Source: Labilithrix sp. (lineage in GTDB: Bacteria; Myxococcota_A; Polyangia; Polyangiales; Polyangiaceae). From it: a stretch of 64,000 bases of DNA. Position 1 is the first letter of the stretch. Every line of letters begins with the position of its first letter. The translations under genes and the position numbers were made by a program. Below, piece by piece: positions 21,801 through 31,367 of the stretch. The stretch covers positions 248,001-312,000 of the forward strand of contig JAHBWD010000001.1 of assembly GCA_019637175.1 (NCBI GenBank). The letters are read 5' to 3'. The notes under the pieces were generated by a model. The model ran no database searches. It saw nothing but the letters and a program-made list of their open reading frames with translations, and was not told where the DNA came from.

Positions 21801-24800
21801 TCGCCCGCCGCGCGCGCAAGAGGCGATTCTTCGTGCGGGACGCCGGATCGAACGTCAACCGGTCTTGTCGATCTAGAAGCTCGGTGGCGTACTCGAGCGC
21901 CTCTACGCGCGTGATCCCGTCGGCCACGAACGTGTCCTTCTCGACGACCCCGCGCGCGTTGACGACGAGATCGTGCGTCACGCCGCGCGCGTCCGTGTAC
22001 GAGCCACGACGCTCCACACGTCCGTCCGCGTTGAAGATCGGTGGACTCGAGAGCGCGGCGAGCGTGCCGCTCGTCGCTCCCTCGGGCCTGGTCGCGCTCT
22101 GCATCGTGCCGTCGTCGCGGTAGGAGTAGGTCGTGACGTCGCCGCGCGGGCTCTTCTTCTCCGTCATGCGGTGGCTCTCGTACACGAAGTCGTGGCGCTC
22201 GCTCCCCGGCTCGAAGATTGACGCGAGATCGCCGAAGCCGTTGACCGTGAGCTCGGTGGCGCGCCCGCGCGCGTCGGTGATGCGCTGGATCTTGCCCTGC
22301 GCGTCGTACGAGAGCACGTTGTCGCCTCCCGCGGCGTCGGTGATCCGAGAGATCCGATCGCTCCGCGCGTCGGCGTAGCTGAGCGTCATGATCGTCTCGC
22401 CCGTCCGCCTCTTCTTCTCGATGAGGCGACCCGCAGCGTCGAAGCGCTCGACGATCGCCTTCGTCGTGTCGGTGAGCTCGTGCCCGCCGCCGGGCACGGG
22501 GCGGAGCACGCGCGTCGGATCCCACTCGCTCGAGAGGCGGTCGACGTCGAGGCGCACGAGCGGCCCGCCGCTCCCGTCGTTGCGCGTGAGCAGCGCCGAG
22601 CCCGTGAGGCCGAGCATGCTCGTGCGCACGGCGGCGGGATCGAGCGACAGCTCGTCGGCGTCGCGCGTCATCAGGAGCCACTCGGCCTCCTTCGCCTGCG
22701 GATCGAACGCCGCCACGCCATAGGTCGTGACGACGTGGAGGATGCCGTCTTCGGAGACGGTGAGCCCGACGGGCTCGCGCACCGACAGCGTCACGCCCGC
22801 GTAGCGCTCGCCGATGGGCGCCGCCGGCATCGCCGAGCCGTCGCCCACCACGAGATCGACGGCGCTCGCGCCGCCGATCTCGCCTCCGACCGGCTTGACC
22901 ACGTAGACCGCGTTGCGACGACGGTCCGCGAGGTAGAGGACTCCGCCTTCGCCGAACGAGAGACCTCGAGGCTCGGCGAAGCGAACGCCCGAGAGCGGCG
23001 AGCGCGGCCAGAGGCGCACGTCGCCGCCGCTCGCGAGCGAGAGGGCCTCGAGCGCCGGCGCCGCGTCCGACAGGCGCGCGCGATACAGCACGCTCCCGAA
23101 GCCGTCCGCGTAGAGCACCAGATCCCCTCGCGCCGCGACGTGCGCTTGCGAGAACGGCGGCGCGCCGGCGCGCGTCGCGAGGATCCGCGAGCCGCCCGCG
23201 CCGACGTCGAAGAGCGCGTCGCGCGTCGCGACGACGAAGTGACGCTGCGATCCGACGTAGCCGATCGCGAGACCGTGCGTCGGCGCTCCGAAGCCGAGGC
23301 CGGAGAGGACCGCCGTCGTCGCGCCGGTCACCGGGTTGACGAGGTCGATGCGACCGTCGTCGCGCGCCGCGAAGATCTCCCCGGTGCGCTCGTCGCGCGC
23401 GAGCGAGAAGCCGAACGGCAACCCAGCCAGCCCGCGAGCGTGCGCGCGCGGGCGAAAGAGCTCGTCTTGGCCGCTGCCCGAGAAGACGTGCGCGACGTCG
23501 CCCGCGCGGTAGAGGCGCGACAGCTCGCGCAGCGCCCATCCGGCGCCGAAGGGCGAGCTCACGCGATGCGCGACGAGCTCGTGCGTGTCGAGCGTCGCGA
23601 CCGGACCGTCTTCGAGCGACGTCTGCGTGCCCGGCGCCGACGGATCGACCACGCCGAACGTCGTCCCCGCGGCGATGCACGAGCCCGGCGTCCCTGCGCG
23701 AAGGACGCTGCGCGCGAGATAGAGCCCCGGCGCCGGCGCCTCGCTCGCCGAGAGGAGAGGAAGGTCGACGAAGCCGCCGTACTCGACGTCTTTGTTGGAG
23801 AGACCGAGCGCGAACGTCTCGCTCGACGTCGAGCCCGCGATCGAGCGCGTGAGCGTGAGCGGCACCGGCGGCGACTGACCGAGCGTGCATGCCGTCGTCT
23901 GCGGCAAGCAGCGCCCGAACGGCGCGAGCCCCGGGGTGCCGGGCGCGTCGGCGCTCGGCACGCACACCGCTTCGAAGCGCACGCCCCGGATCGGCACCGC
24001 GAACGACGAGCGCTCGATCGCCGCGTAGTCCGTGGGCGCGGTGCCCAGGCGCCGACTGCCTGCGAGCCCGCTCTGATACACGAGCGTCAGCCCGAAGTCT
24101 TCGTCCTTCGCGAGGTACGTCGGCAGCGCGATCTCCATGCCGACCGATCCTCCCGCGACGTCGCAGCGGCTCGCGATGGGAGAGCCGGGCCCGCCGAGCG
24201 GACCGCCCGGACCATCAGGACCGCCAGGGCCGTCACACGGAGGCGGCGGACTCGGAGGCGGGCCGGGGCTCGGCCCCGGGCTCGGCCCCGGCCGGCCTGG
24301 CATGTTGCAGTCGTAGGGGCTGAAGTGATCGGTCTGAAATGTGAACCGCGCGCTCGCGGCGTCCCAGAGCGCGAGCCCGACGTGCTCCCAATGACCTTGC
24401 GAAGTATCGAAGTAGCCCGTCGGGATCGCGAGCGACGTCGGTAGGTTTCGCCAGTTCACGACGCGCACCGTCACGGGCTGGGAGAAGACGAGACCGTCGG
24501 GCGCGAGATCGAAGTAATACTGCGTCGGCGTCGTGTCCGGCAGCGGCGCCGGCATGTCGTCGCGGTTCGAGATCGACGTGATGCGGATGTTCTCCGTCGT
24601 CGCGAGCGCGCCCGGCGGAATGACGACCTCGATACGGCCCGTCGAGTCCACGGCGGTGCCGCCTGCGGGGCCGATCGCCGTCACGCGCGAGTCGGCGTCG
24701 GCGAGCTTGATGACGCCGAGATCGAGCGCGTCGCCCGCGTGGAGCCACGCGTCGCGGTGGGCGGTCAGGTGTCCGCTCGACGCGACGTGGAGCACCACGT

Positions 24801-26232
24801 GCGCCGGCGGCGTCCGCTCCGCTTCGCTCTCGCGGAACGACGTCAAGCGCAGGCGGAAGCTCCCGTCGGCGCCCGTCGACACGGCGACGTCGCTCCGCGG
24901 CGCGCCCGGCGCCGAGCTCGGCGACGCCGGCGCGTCGACCACCGTGAACGTCGCGCCGGTGATCGCGCCGCCGCCGCTCGACACGAGCTTGCCCATGAGC
25001 GACGCGCGCGTCTCGAACGGCGCATCTCCCGCCGTCGGGGTCGGATCGCAGTTGGGGATCGGCGTCGTGAAGCATCCGCTCACCGGCGAGCAGCCGCGCG
25101 TCTCGCACGTCGTGGAGACGCCGCAGTTGAGCGGACTGCCCGGCGCGCAGCTCCCGAGGCCGTCGCACGTCGCGATGCCGGTACAAACATTCGGCGATGG
25201 ATCGCAGATCGTGCCTGCAGCGACAGGTGTCTCCTGACAGCCGAGCGTCGGATGGCAGCTCGACCTGACGCACGGGCCCGACGGAGCGCACGTAGGTGGG
25301 CTCGTCGCCACGCACACGCCGGCGCCGTCGCATTGGCCGGCTCCGTTGCAGACGTCACCGTCGTCGTCGCACGAGGTCCCTGCGGGAGAGGGGGCCGTCA
25401 CCACGCCCAAGAGCGGATGGCACGTCGTCACCGCGCACGAAGAAGGCGGCGGAAGGACGATCGGCGGTCCTGCGATGCACACGCCGCTCACGCACGCGTC
25501 GTTCACCGTGCAGACGTTCGAGTCCGCGTCGCACGCCGTACCGTCGGGCGCCGGCACCTCTTGGCACGAGCCGCTCACACAGCTCGCGATCGTGCACGGC
25601 GAGGTGCTCACGCATGTCGCCGGCGTGCATGTCGGACCGCTATCGACGCCCGTATCCGGGATGCTTGCGTCGACGCCAGCGTCGCTCGCGCAGCCGATCT
25701 CCTCGAGTGTCACCGTCGCCACCGTCGGGCCGTTGAGGTGAACGCCCAGCTCGACCTCTTCTGCGGTGATCGATTGACCGCCGCGGAAGCCGTGCGTGCA
25801 CAAGAGCAGCTTCGCCGTGTAAGAAGGAAAGCGCGGTCCGCTCGCGTAGAGGCATAGAACGTCGCGATTCGACCCCGCGCGATCGATCTCCAGATCGACA
25901 AGATGTCGTGCGTGCGGGTTTGCTTGCGTCAGCGCGATCTCCTTCGGGATCGCGAACGTCATCGGCGGATCGAGCACGACCTCTTGCTCCGAGCCGCGAT
26001 GATGGCGCCGCGCCAGGCGGCCTCTCAGCTCGCGGCGAGCGACCAGCGTCACGCTCCGGCACGCGCCTGCCTCGCCGTCGCGAGAAGCGTCCGCGGAGAG
26101 CGCCGACGACGCGCTCTCTGCGGTCTCGTCGTTAGCGTCATCGCTCGCGCCGCAACCCGCCGCGCTCGAGATGACGACCGATAGCACCAGTCCGGCGGCG
26201 GCCGCGCCTCGGCCACGACGATTCCACCCCAT
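18880..26232 (-). CDS. Giant RHS/YD-repeat lipoprotein with Cys-rich N-terminal repeats and twin Cx10C tail
   Basis: A 2450-residue exported protein. The N-terminus is a lipoprotein-like signal (SSAAGC, Cys27). Residues about 190-400 hold Cys-rich repeats (CDADSNVCTVNDACVSG type). Next come a carboxypeptidase-regulatory-like domain (about 405-520), a ZU5-like segment (RIEVVIPPGALAT), NHL/propeller-type repeats (about 900-1280) and YD/RHS repeats (about 1290-2230). The RHS core ends around DPTGR (about 2307). The variable tail has a hydrophobic segment, a Gly/Pro linker (about 2346-2396) and a basic Cys-rich end with two Cx10C motifs. ATG 26232 has GAGGGGG upstream. RHS proteins form a shell around a C-terminal effector; no known toxin domain is recognised here. 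A role in contact-dependent interaction or surface display is inferred. Confidence 0.88.
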   Translation of the reverse strand: MGWNRRGRGAAAAGLVLSVVISSAAGCGASDDANDETAESASSALSADASRDGEAGACRSVTLVARRELRGRLARRHHRGSEQEVVLDPPMTFAIPKEIALTQANPHARHLVDLEIDRAGSNRDVLCLYASGPRFPSYTAKLLLCTHGFRGGQSITAEEVELGVHLNGPTVATVTLEEIGCASDAGVDASIPDTGVDSGPTCTPATCVSTSPCTIASCVSGSCQEVPAPDGTACDADSNVCTVNDACVSGVCIAGPPIVLPPPSSCAVTTCHPLLGVVTAPSPAGTSCDDDGDVCNGAGQCDGAGVCVATSPPTCAPSGPCVRSSCHPTLGCQETPVAAGTICDPSPNVCTGIATCDGLGSCAPGSPLNCGVSTTCETRGCSPVSGCFTTPIPNCDPTPTAGDAPFETRASLMGKLVSSGGGAITGATFTVVDAPASPSSAPGAPRSDVAVSTGADGSFRLRLTSFRESEAERTPPAHVVLHVASSGHLTAHRDAWLHAGDALDLGVIKLADADSRVTAIGPAGGTAVDSTGRIEVVIPPGALATTENIRITSISNRDDMPAPLPDTTPTQYYFDLAPDGLVFSQPVTVRVVNWRNLPTSLAIPTGYFDTSQGHWEHVGLALWDAASARFTFQTDHFSPYDCNMPGRPGPSPGPSPGPPPSPPPPCDGPGGPDGPGGPLGGPGSPIASRCDVAGGSVGMEIALPTYLAKDEDFGLTLVYQSGLAGSRRLGTAPTDYAAIERSSFAVPIRGVRFEAVCVPSADAPGTPGLAPFGRCLPQTTACTLGQSPPVPLTLTRSIAGSTSSETFALGLSNKDVEYGGFVDLPLLSASEAPAPGLYLARSVLRAGTPGSCIAAGTTFGVVDPSAPGTQTSLEDGPVATLDTHELVAHRVSSPFGAGWALRELSRLYRAGDVAHVFSGSGQDELFRPRAHARGLAGLPFGFSLARDERTGEIFAARDDGRIDLVNPVTGATTAVLSGLGFGAPTHGLAIGYVGSQRHFVVATRDALFDVGAGGSRILATRAGAPPFSQAHVAARGDLVLYADGFGSVLYRARLSDAAPALEALSLASGGDVRLWPRSPLSGVRFAEPRGLSFGEGGVLYLADRRRNAVYVVKPVGGEIGGASAVDLVVGDGSAMPAAPIGERYAGVTLSVREPVGLTVSEDGILHVVTTYGVAAFDPQAKEAEWLLMTRDADELSLDPAAVRTSMLGLTGSALLTRNDGSGGPLVRLDVDRLSSEWDPTRVLRPVPGGGHELTDTTKAIVERFDAAGRLIEKKRRTGETIMTLSYADARSDRISRITDAAGGDNVLSYDAQGKIQRITDARGRATELTVNGFGDLASIFEPGSERHDFVYESHRMTEKKSPRGDVTTYSYRDDGTMQSATRPEGATSGTLAALSSPPIFNADGRVERRGSYTDARGVTHDLVVNARGVVEKDTFVADGITRVEALEYATELLDRQDRLTFDPASRTKNRLLRARRATVNGVSFDVPLTFDAHGRAVRQAEANVGAGFDVHRWFYDASGWLVEEYRGPSNVSEHTERDAAGHVTRIFDAALFTGSSPTGRERRWTYRPDGLVATATERGVTTTVAYDDAGGTKNALGWTDTLGRSMTLTRDAFGNVTSSFDGTATTFATFDARNRVVETRDALGNATTYGYEHAGCGCSQDSLVTSIHTPDLPAGVAWTMTYDGDRRLSAVTDPHGFTESYAYEPTGERKSVTDKLGRSTVWTHDQLGRVQSMLDTLGRKHQHAHTVPASGAWSGPTLMAGGADAAAPSTSLTGVLRSGDYQLGHNAYPTAGYPAAISLYRDATFELGFSHYFDVGKRTLKRKDRTGLSIESTTLPNVNPAGPQWDDAFGYNLFTSLPVMRSRSSARTAEGAIEAASLAHDFELVVTSTDGFYGGGDPSMRETFVRDAGGRVTQLTRQFAASGIFTITSVSSYTYRPDGRVGRVVNADGVHDFTYDARGLLSTQTVSGEGTYRYGHDAMGRSDFLEYPDGHVRRQVFDDLGRVTSRCYEYSAGTTRCYTAQYDAASNPVRMTDPDGADVLEYDALDRLTKVTREVGGVAVDVETYEHNALGALKVNAGVALDHQRPRLDGGGLADAAVPASLGGLPVSLDAGGRVTSLRGATLRWSRAGFLREAQEPIPALPELYGVDSDLRRFAKIRGTDREFYVFEGLDRVATLDSAGALKESYLFDGIDHPLRMTRPATSSTLYYELDLAGNVRALRASGGASVGGYRYSAFGKTLEDTATSDQPLRWKGRWFSGVAGGIYDVRARQWAPELGAFLAIDEFAYFTQGGTLWSWPRQNPARFSDPTGRLFWATGALAAGTAAIAVQLAIEAYVAYKIYDALTQPPSGPSPGPGPGPAPGPGPAPGPAPGPGPGPGPGAGPGPAPGPGPGPDDAGPPGDSGCDAGDEKKRKRCFDHSQRVFRDCMKYEGDTAKCLDSMQKAFDRCMGGK
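19060..19200. repeat. Gly/Pro-encoding tandem repeat in the RHS tail
   Basis: About 140 bases of imperfect 12-base units on the pattern CCTGGCCCCGGT, encoding GPGPAPGP repeats on the minus strand. It links the RHS core to the Cys-rich tail, a likely flexible spacer. Such repeats are prone to length change. Confidence 0.85.
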
Positions 26233-26388
26233 CGACGCCCCCTCTGCACGCGTTCGACCCCAATCGCGCGAGCTTTGATTCGTACGGGGCGATCATGCAG
26301 GCGTCGACCGCAAACGAACCAGAAGCGTGAAATTCGTGAGACCAGGTGCCGCAAGGTGGGCGCGGCTCCGATGACGTCGCGACGTCGG

Positions 26389-27573
26389 TCAGAACAAGCG
26401 CGAGGCCGTGTCGTCGGCGAAGAGCCACGCGGCGCGAGGGATCCGAAGGACGTCGCCCTCGCGCACGAGGCGCTCTCGCGCTGCGAGCCGATCGATCGCG
26501 CGGAGGCGCTCGGGCGTCCATGGATCGACGCCGAGATCGGCGCCCGCCGCGCCGAGATCGAGCCCCGTCGCGAGGCGCAAGCCCAACATGATCCGCTCGC
26601 GGAGGAGCGCGCTCGCGTCGAGGGCCTCGGTGAAGACGCTGACACCGTCGCCCTCGCCGAGGACGTCGCTCGCGATCGCGCGCGTGCCCTCGACGTAGCG
26701 CCGCGGCTCGATCGCGTTGCGCCACCTCAGGCCTCCCGCGCCTTCGCGCACGAAGCCGTACGCCGCGCACCCGAGGCCGAGGTACTCGTCGCCGCGCCAG
26801 TAGGCGAGGTTGTGTCGCGCTTCCTGGCCGGGCTTGGCGTAGTTCGAGATCTCGTAGTGCGCGAGGCCGCGCGCCTCGAGCGCGCTCTCGATCGCGAGGA
26901 ACGCGTCGGCGACGATCGCCTCGTCGGCCATCGGCAAGAGGCCGCGCTTCTTCCGCTCGCCGAACTGCGTGCCGGGCTCGATCGTGAGCTGATAGCACGA
27001 GAGGTGCTCGAGGCCGGTCGCGGCGAGGGTCTCGGCCTGGGCGCGCGCGTCGTCGGCGGTCTGATCGGGCAGGCCGAAGATGAGATCGGTCGACACGCGC
27101 GCGATCCCCGACGCGAGCGCGGCCTCGATCGCGCGGCGCGCGCCGTCGGGATCGTGCAGGCGGCCGAGGAAGCGGAGCTGCTCGGCGCGCAGCGACTGCG
27201 TCCCGATCGAGAGCCGATCGACGCCCGCGTCGCGGAGGGCCGTCGCGCGATCGCGATCGAGCGAGGTCGGGTTGCACTCGACGGTGATCTCGAGACCTTC
27301 GCTCGTGGAGAAGAGCGCGCGCAGGCGCGCGAGCACGCGGCCGAGCTCGCGCGGCTCCCAGAGGCTGGGCGTGCCTCCGCCGAAGAAGACGCTCGCGATC
27401 GTGATCGCGTGGCCGCGCTTCTCGAGCTGGCGCAGGCGCCCTTCGGCCTCGCGCACGATCGCGTCCGCGTATCCGGCGTGATCGATGCTCTCGCGCTCGG
27501 ACGCGTAGCTCACGAAGTCGCAGTACGGGCACTTCGCGAGGCACCAGGGGAAGTGGACGTAGATCGACGCCAA
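26389..27573 (-). CDS. hemW: Radical SAM heme chaperone HemW
   Basis: A 394-residue radical SAM protein with the CxxxCxxC cluster motif at C11, C15 and C18 (CLAKCPYC), GGGTPS after the first strand, and the HemN/HemW C-terminal domain. HemW proteins bind heme and hand it to respiratory enzymes; older annotation calls them coproporphyrinogen oxidases. True HemN has an extra N-terminal Cys motif that is missing here, so HemW is preferred. The TTG start (27573) follows the kinase stop by 11 bases. The first residues MASIYVHFPWC match the family start. Confidence 0.92.
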   Translation of the reverse strand: MASIYVHFPWCLAKCPYCDFVSYASERESIDHAGYADAIVREAEGRLRQLEKRGHAITIASVFFGGGTPSLWEPRELGRVLARLRALFSTSEGLEITVECNPTSLDRDRATALRDAGVDRLSIGTQSLRAEQLRFLGRLHDPDGARRAIEAALASGIARVSTDLIFGLPDQTADDARAQAETLAATGLEHLSCYQLTIEPGTQFGERKKRGLLPMADEAIVADAFLAIESALEARGLAHYEISNYAKPGQEARHNLAYWRGDEYLGLGCAAYGFVREGAGGLRWRNAIEPRRYVEGTRAIASDVLGEGDGVSVFTEALDASALLRERIMLGLRLATGLDLGAAGADLGVDPWTPERLRAIDRLAARERLVREGDVLRIPRAAWLFADDTASRLF

Positions 27574-27584
27574 GCGACGGCAGC

Positions 27585-29063
27585 CTAGCGCGGCGCGGCG
27601 GGCGGCGCCGGCGTGGGGGAACGCGCACCGAAGTGCTTCGAGCCGAAGTACGCGCCCGCGAACGCGCAGACCCCGAGGATCGCGATCGCGACGAAGACGA
27701 CGAGGCCCGTGCGCTTCTTCGGGGGCGCGATGCGCGCGGTGGTCGCCGTGCGCGACGGCGACGGCGCCGGACGGGCCGGGGGCGGGGGGCTACGCCCCGC
27801 GACGTTCGCGAGCGCGGGAGGGGGCTGGCGGAGCGGGAGCGTGCCCGCGCCGCCCTTGTCGGGAAGCGTCTTCGCGAGCTCCGGCGGAGGGTCGGGCGCG
27901 AGCGGCGCGAGATCCGAGAGCTTGAGCGCCTTGAGCTCGGAGGGGACCTCACGCGACAGAAGCGTCTGCGCGTGGCCTGCCTGCGGGCCCGGCGCGCCCG
28001 GCGCGGGCTGGGCGGAGGCCATCGTCGCTGCCATCGCCGCTCGGACGATCGGCTCCGTGTTCGGCGGCACGCCGAGGCTGCCGCCCTGGGGCTTGGTCGT
28101 CGCCATCGCCTCGCTCGGCAGCGCGACGTTCGGCGAGCTCTCCGTCCGGATCGCGGACTCCGACGTGCTCGAAGGCGCGTCGTCGACCTCGAGCTGCGTG
28201 ATCTCGCTGCGCTCCGTGCGCGCCTCGCTCGTTCGATCCGCCTTGCCGGCGATCGCGTCTTCGAGCGCGACGACCACCTCGTCCATCGACGCGAAGCGAT
28301 CCTCGGGCGACGGCGCGAGCGTGCGCGCGATCACGGCCGCGACCGCGGGCGTCAGCTCGGCGATGACGGTGTCGAGCGGCGGCGGCATCGCGGGCGCGGT
28401 CATCGCGCCCCCCGGGTGCTTGCCCGCGAGCAGCTCGTACGCGGTGACGCCGAAGGCGTACTGATCGCTCCGCGCGTCGACCTCGGCCCCCGCGAGCTGC
28501 TCCGGCGCCATGTAGCGCGGCGTTCCGAGGACGTGACCCTGCTGCGTCCGGAAGCTCACCGGGGCGTTCGGCTTCGCCAGACCGAAGTCGAGCACCTTCA
28601 CGACGCCGTCGTCGGAGATCATCACGTTCGAGGGCTTGACGTCGCGGTGCACGACGCCGGCCCGATGCGCCGCCGAGAGCGCGCGCGCCATCCCGACGAG
28701 CCACTCGAGCTTGCGCGCGATCGACGCTCGCGCGTCGCCTATATAAGTCAGGAGCGGCGCGCCGGTGACGAGCTCCATGACGATGTAGAACGTCCCGGCC
28801 CACTCGCCGATGTCGTGGATGGCCACCGTGTTCGGGTGGGCGAGCGCAGCCGCAGCGCGCGCTTCACGGAAGAGCCTCGCGACCGCGTCGGGGTTGACGG
28901 CCGAGGTGTCGGCCCGAAGGATCTTGAGCGCGACCTTGCGCCGTAGCTTCGTGTCGCTCGCACGGTAGACCTCGCCCATGCCCCCGCGGCCGATGAGGGA
29001 CTCGACCTCGTACCGCTCGAAGGTATCGCCGGCCGACAAACGGGGAAGGCGTGACGCGCCCAC
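27585..29063 (-). CDS. Membrane serine/threonine protein kinase
   Basis: A 492-residue Hanks-type kinase: glycine loop GRGGMG (25-30), Lys47, HRDVKPSN (139-146), DFG (159-161), TPRYMAPEQ. A roughly 180-residue Pro/Thr/Ser-rich linker leads to a membrane helix at about 452-473 and a short outer tail. PknB-like orientation with the kinase in the cytoplasm. The GTG start (29063) has no strong ribosome site. The gene is immediately upstream of hemW in the same operon and divergent from rel. The substrate is unknown; no PASTA or other extracellular domain is present. Confidence 0.9.
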   Translation of the reverse strand: MGASRLPRLSAGDTFERYEVESLIGRGGMGEVYRASDTKLRRKVALKILRADTSAVNPDAVARLFREARAAAALAHPNTVAIHDIGEWAGTFYIVMELVTGAPLLTYIGDARASIARKLEWLVGMARALSAAHRAGVVHRDVKPSNVMISDDGVVKVLDFGLAKPNAPVSFRTQQGHVLGTPRYMAPEQLAGAEVDARSDQYAFGVTAYELLAGKHPGGAMTAPAMPPPLDTVIAELTPAVAAVIARTLAPSPEDRFASMDEVVVALEDAIAGKADRTSEARTERSEITQLEVDDAPSSTSESAIRTESSPNVALPSEAMATTKPQGGSLGVPPNTEPIVRAAMAATMASAQPAPGAPGPQAGHAQTLLSREVPSELKALKLSDLAPLAPDPPPELAKTLPDKGGAGTLPLRQPPPALANVAGRSPPPPARPAPSPSRTATTARIAPPKKRTGLVVFVAIAILGVCAFAGAYFGSKHFGARSPTPAPPAAPR

Positions 29064-29107
29064 GGAGCATGCAGGCTACCACGCAAGCTTCCGCTCCTGC
29101 CGATCCG

Positions 29108-29136
29108 TTGCCGCGGAAAACCGGGGGTGTTACGTT
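29108..29136 (+). promoter_or_regulatory. Possible sigma-70 promoter of rel
   Basis: TTGCCG (29108-29113), 17-base spacer, TACGTT (29131-29136), about 60 bases before the chosen rel start. The -35 matches 4 of 6 and the -10 is weak; spacing is optimal. Confidence 0.3.
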
Positions 29137-29198
29137 CAAAATCGGGTTTTTGGCGGGTCGCCGCGCTCGGCCGCCTGACCGGAGTCGCTCTCTTCCTC

Positions 29199-31364
29199 AT
29201 GCTAGAGGTCACGGACATCATCGACCGCGTTCGGGCGTATCAACCCGCCGCAGACGCTGAAATGATCAAGCGCGCCTACGACTACAGCTCGAAGGCGCAC
29301 ACCGGGCAGAAGCGCAAGTCGGGCGACCCCTACTTCATCCACCCCGCGTCCGTCGCCGGCATCATCACCGAGCTCAGGCTCGACACCGCGAGCGTCTGCG
29401 CGGGCCTCCTCCACGACGTCGTCGAAGACACGCTCGCCACCACGAAAGATCTCGAGCGCGAGTTCGGCAACGAGATCGCGACGCTCGTCGACGGCGTCAC
29501 CAAGCTCGGCAAGATCAACTTCACCTCGAAGGAAGATCGCCAGGCGGAGAACTTCCGCAAGATGGTCGTCGCGATGGCGCGCGACATCCGCGTGCTGCTC
29601 ATCAAGCTCTGCGATCGCGTCGACAACATGCGCACGCTCGAGCACATGAAGCCCGAGGCGCAGGAGCGCATCGCCCGCGAGACGATCGAGATCTACGCGC
29701 CGCTCGCGAACCGCCTCGGCATCCAGGCCTTCAAGAGCGAGCTCGAAGATCTCTCGTTCCGCTGGCTCGAGCCCGACTCGTACTCCGAGGTCCAGGCGGC
29801 CGTACAGAAGACGAAGAAGGAGCGCGACAAGTACATCGCGGAGGTCTCGAAGACGCTCTCGAGCCGCCTCGCCGAGCAGGGCTTCGCCGCCGAGGTCAAC
29901 GGCCGCGCGAAGCACCTCTACTCGGTGTGGCGGAAGATGAAGGCCAACGAGTGCTCGATCGAGCAGATCCACGACATCATCGCGTTCCGCGTCGCGGTCG
30001 AGAGCGTGAGCGACTGCTACGCCGCGCTCGGCGTCATCCACTCGAAGTGGACGCCGGTGCCCGGCCGCTTCAAGGACTACATCGCGCTCCCCAAGCCGAA
30101 CATGTACCAGTCGCTCCACACGACGGTCATCGGCCCCGGCCGCGAGCGCATCGAGATCCAGATCCGCACGCACGAGATGCACCGCGTGGCCGAGCGCGGC
30201 ATCGCCGCGCACTGGAAGTACAAGGAGCGCCACGGCGGCGGCATCGCCGAGAGCGACGCCCAGCGCTTCGGCTGGCTCCGCCAGCTCATGGAGTGGCAGA
30301 AGGATCTGAAGGATCCGGCCGAGTTCCTCGAAGGCGTGAAGGTCGATCTCTTCCAAGACGAGGTCTACGTCTTCACCCCGAAGGGCGAGGTCCGCGTCTT
30401 CCCGCGCGGGTCGACGCCCGTCGACTTCGCGTTCGCGATCCACTCGCAGCTCGGCGAGCACATCACCGGCGCCCGCGTGAACGGAAAGCTCGAGCCCCTC
30501 CGCTACAAGCTCCGCAACGGCGACGTCCTCGAGGTCGTCACGTCGAACACGCAGCAGCCGAGCAAAGACTGGCTCGACTTCGTCGTCACGACGCGCGCGC
30601 GCGCGAAGATCCGCAATTTTCTCCGCCAGGAGCAGCGCGACAAGTCGCTCAAGCTCGGTCGCGAGCTGCTCGAGCGCGAGTTCCAGAAGGCGAGCGTGTC
30701 GCTCTCGAAGCTGCTCAAGAACGACAACGAGCTCCGCAAGGTGTTCGAAGCCGTCAGCGTCGGCAACCTCGACGAGCTCTTCATCGCCATCGGCTACGGC
30801 AAGATCGATCCCAAGGAGGTGCTCGACGTCCTCGCGCCGCCGTCGATCGACGGCGCCAAGAGCATCCCGCCCGAGCAGCTCCGCGAGGGGCGCATCGCCG
30901 GCTTCGTCCGCAAGGTCATCAAGGGCGACGACGGCGGCATCCGCCTCAACGGCATCGACGACGTCCTCGTTCGCTACGCCAAGTGCTGTAACCCGCTCCC
31001 CGGCGACGACATCCTCGGCTTCATCACGCGCGGCCGCGGCGTCACCATCCACCGCCGCGGCTGCCCCAAAGCGTTCGACACCGATCCGGAGCGCCGCGTC
31101 GAGATCAGCTGGGATTCGAAGGCGAAGATCAACCGCGCCGTGCAGCTCCGCGTCGTCACCGCGAACCGCCCAGGCATCCTCGCGACCGTCGGCCACACGT
31201 TCAGCCAGATGGGCATCAACATCAGCGAAGCGAACTGCCGCGCCGGCGACGACGGCAAGGCGGTCAACGTCTTCACGTTCGTCTGTCAGGACCTGAACCA
31301 GCTCAAGGGCGTGATGCGCGCGCTCCAGAAGGTGCAGGGCGTCGTCGCCGTCGAGCGCGCGTAG
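29199..31364 (+). CDS. rel: Bifunctional (p)ppGpp synthetase/hydrolase (Rel/SpoT)
   Basis: Makes and degrades the alarmone (p)ppGpp. The 721-residue protein has an HD hydrolase domain (HD at 72-73 in LLHDVVED, with HPASVAGI), a synthetase domain (RFKDYIALPKPNMYQSLHTTV), a TGS domain (VYVFTPKGEVRVFPRGSTPVDFAFAIH), a conserved-cysteine region (CCNPLPGDDI...HRRGCPKAF) and a C-terminal ACT domain. The intact HD and synthetase motifs indicate both activities. I start at ATG 29199 (MLEVTDIID), which fits the family; the frame is open 24 codons further. The gene stands alone, divergent from the kinase-hemW pair. Confidence 0.96.
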   Translation: MLEVTDIIDRVRAYQPAADAEMIKRAYDYSSKAHTGQKRKSGDPYFIHPASVAGIITELRLDTASVCAGLLHDVVEDTLATTKDLEREFGNEIATLVDGVTKLGKINFTSKEDRQAENFRKMVVAMARDIRVLLIKLCDRVDNMRTLEHMKPEAQERIARETIEIYAPLANRLGIQAFKSELEDLSFRWLEPDSYSEVQAAVQKTKKERDKYIAEVSKTLSSRLAEQGFAAEVNGRAKHLYSVWRKMKANECSIEQIHDIIAFRVAVESVSDCYAALGVIHSKWTPVPGRFKDYIALPKPNMYQSLHTTVIGPGRERIEIQIRTHEMHRVAERGIAAHWKYKERHGGGIAESDAQRFGWLRQLMEWQKDLKDPAEFLEGVKVDLFQDEVYVFTPKGEVRVFPRGSTPVDFAFAIHSQLGEHITGARVNGKLEPLRYKLRNGDVLEVVTSNTQQPSKDWLDFVVTTRARAKIRNFLRQEQRDKSLKLGRELLEREFQKASVSLSKLLKNDNELRKVFEAVSVGNLDELFIAIGYGKIDPKEVLDVLAPPSIDGAKSIPPEQLREGRIAGFVRKVIKGDDGGIRLNGIDDVLVRYAKCCNPLPGDDILGFITRGRGVTIHRRGCPKAFDTDPERRVEISWDSKAKINRAVQLRVVTANRPGILATVGHTFSQMGINISEANCRAGDDGKAVNVFTFVCQDLNQLKGVMRALQKVQGVVAVERA

Positions 31365-31367
31365 CGC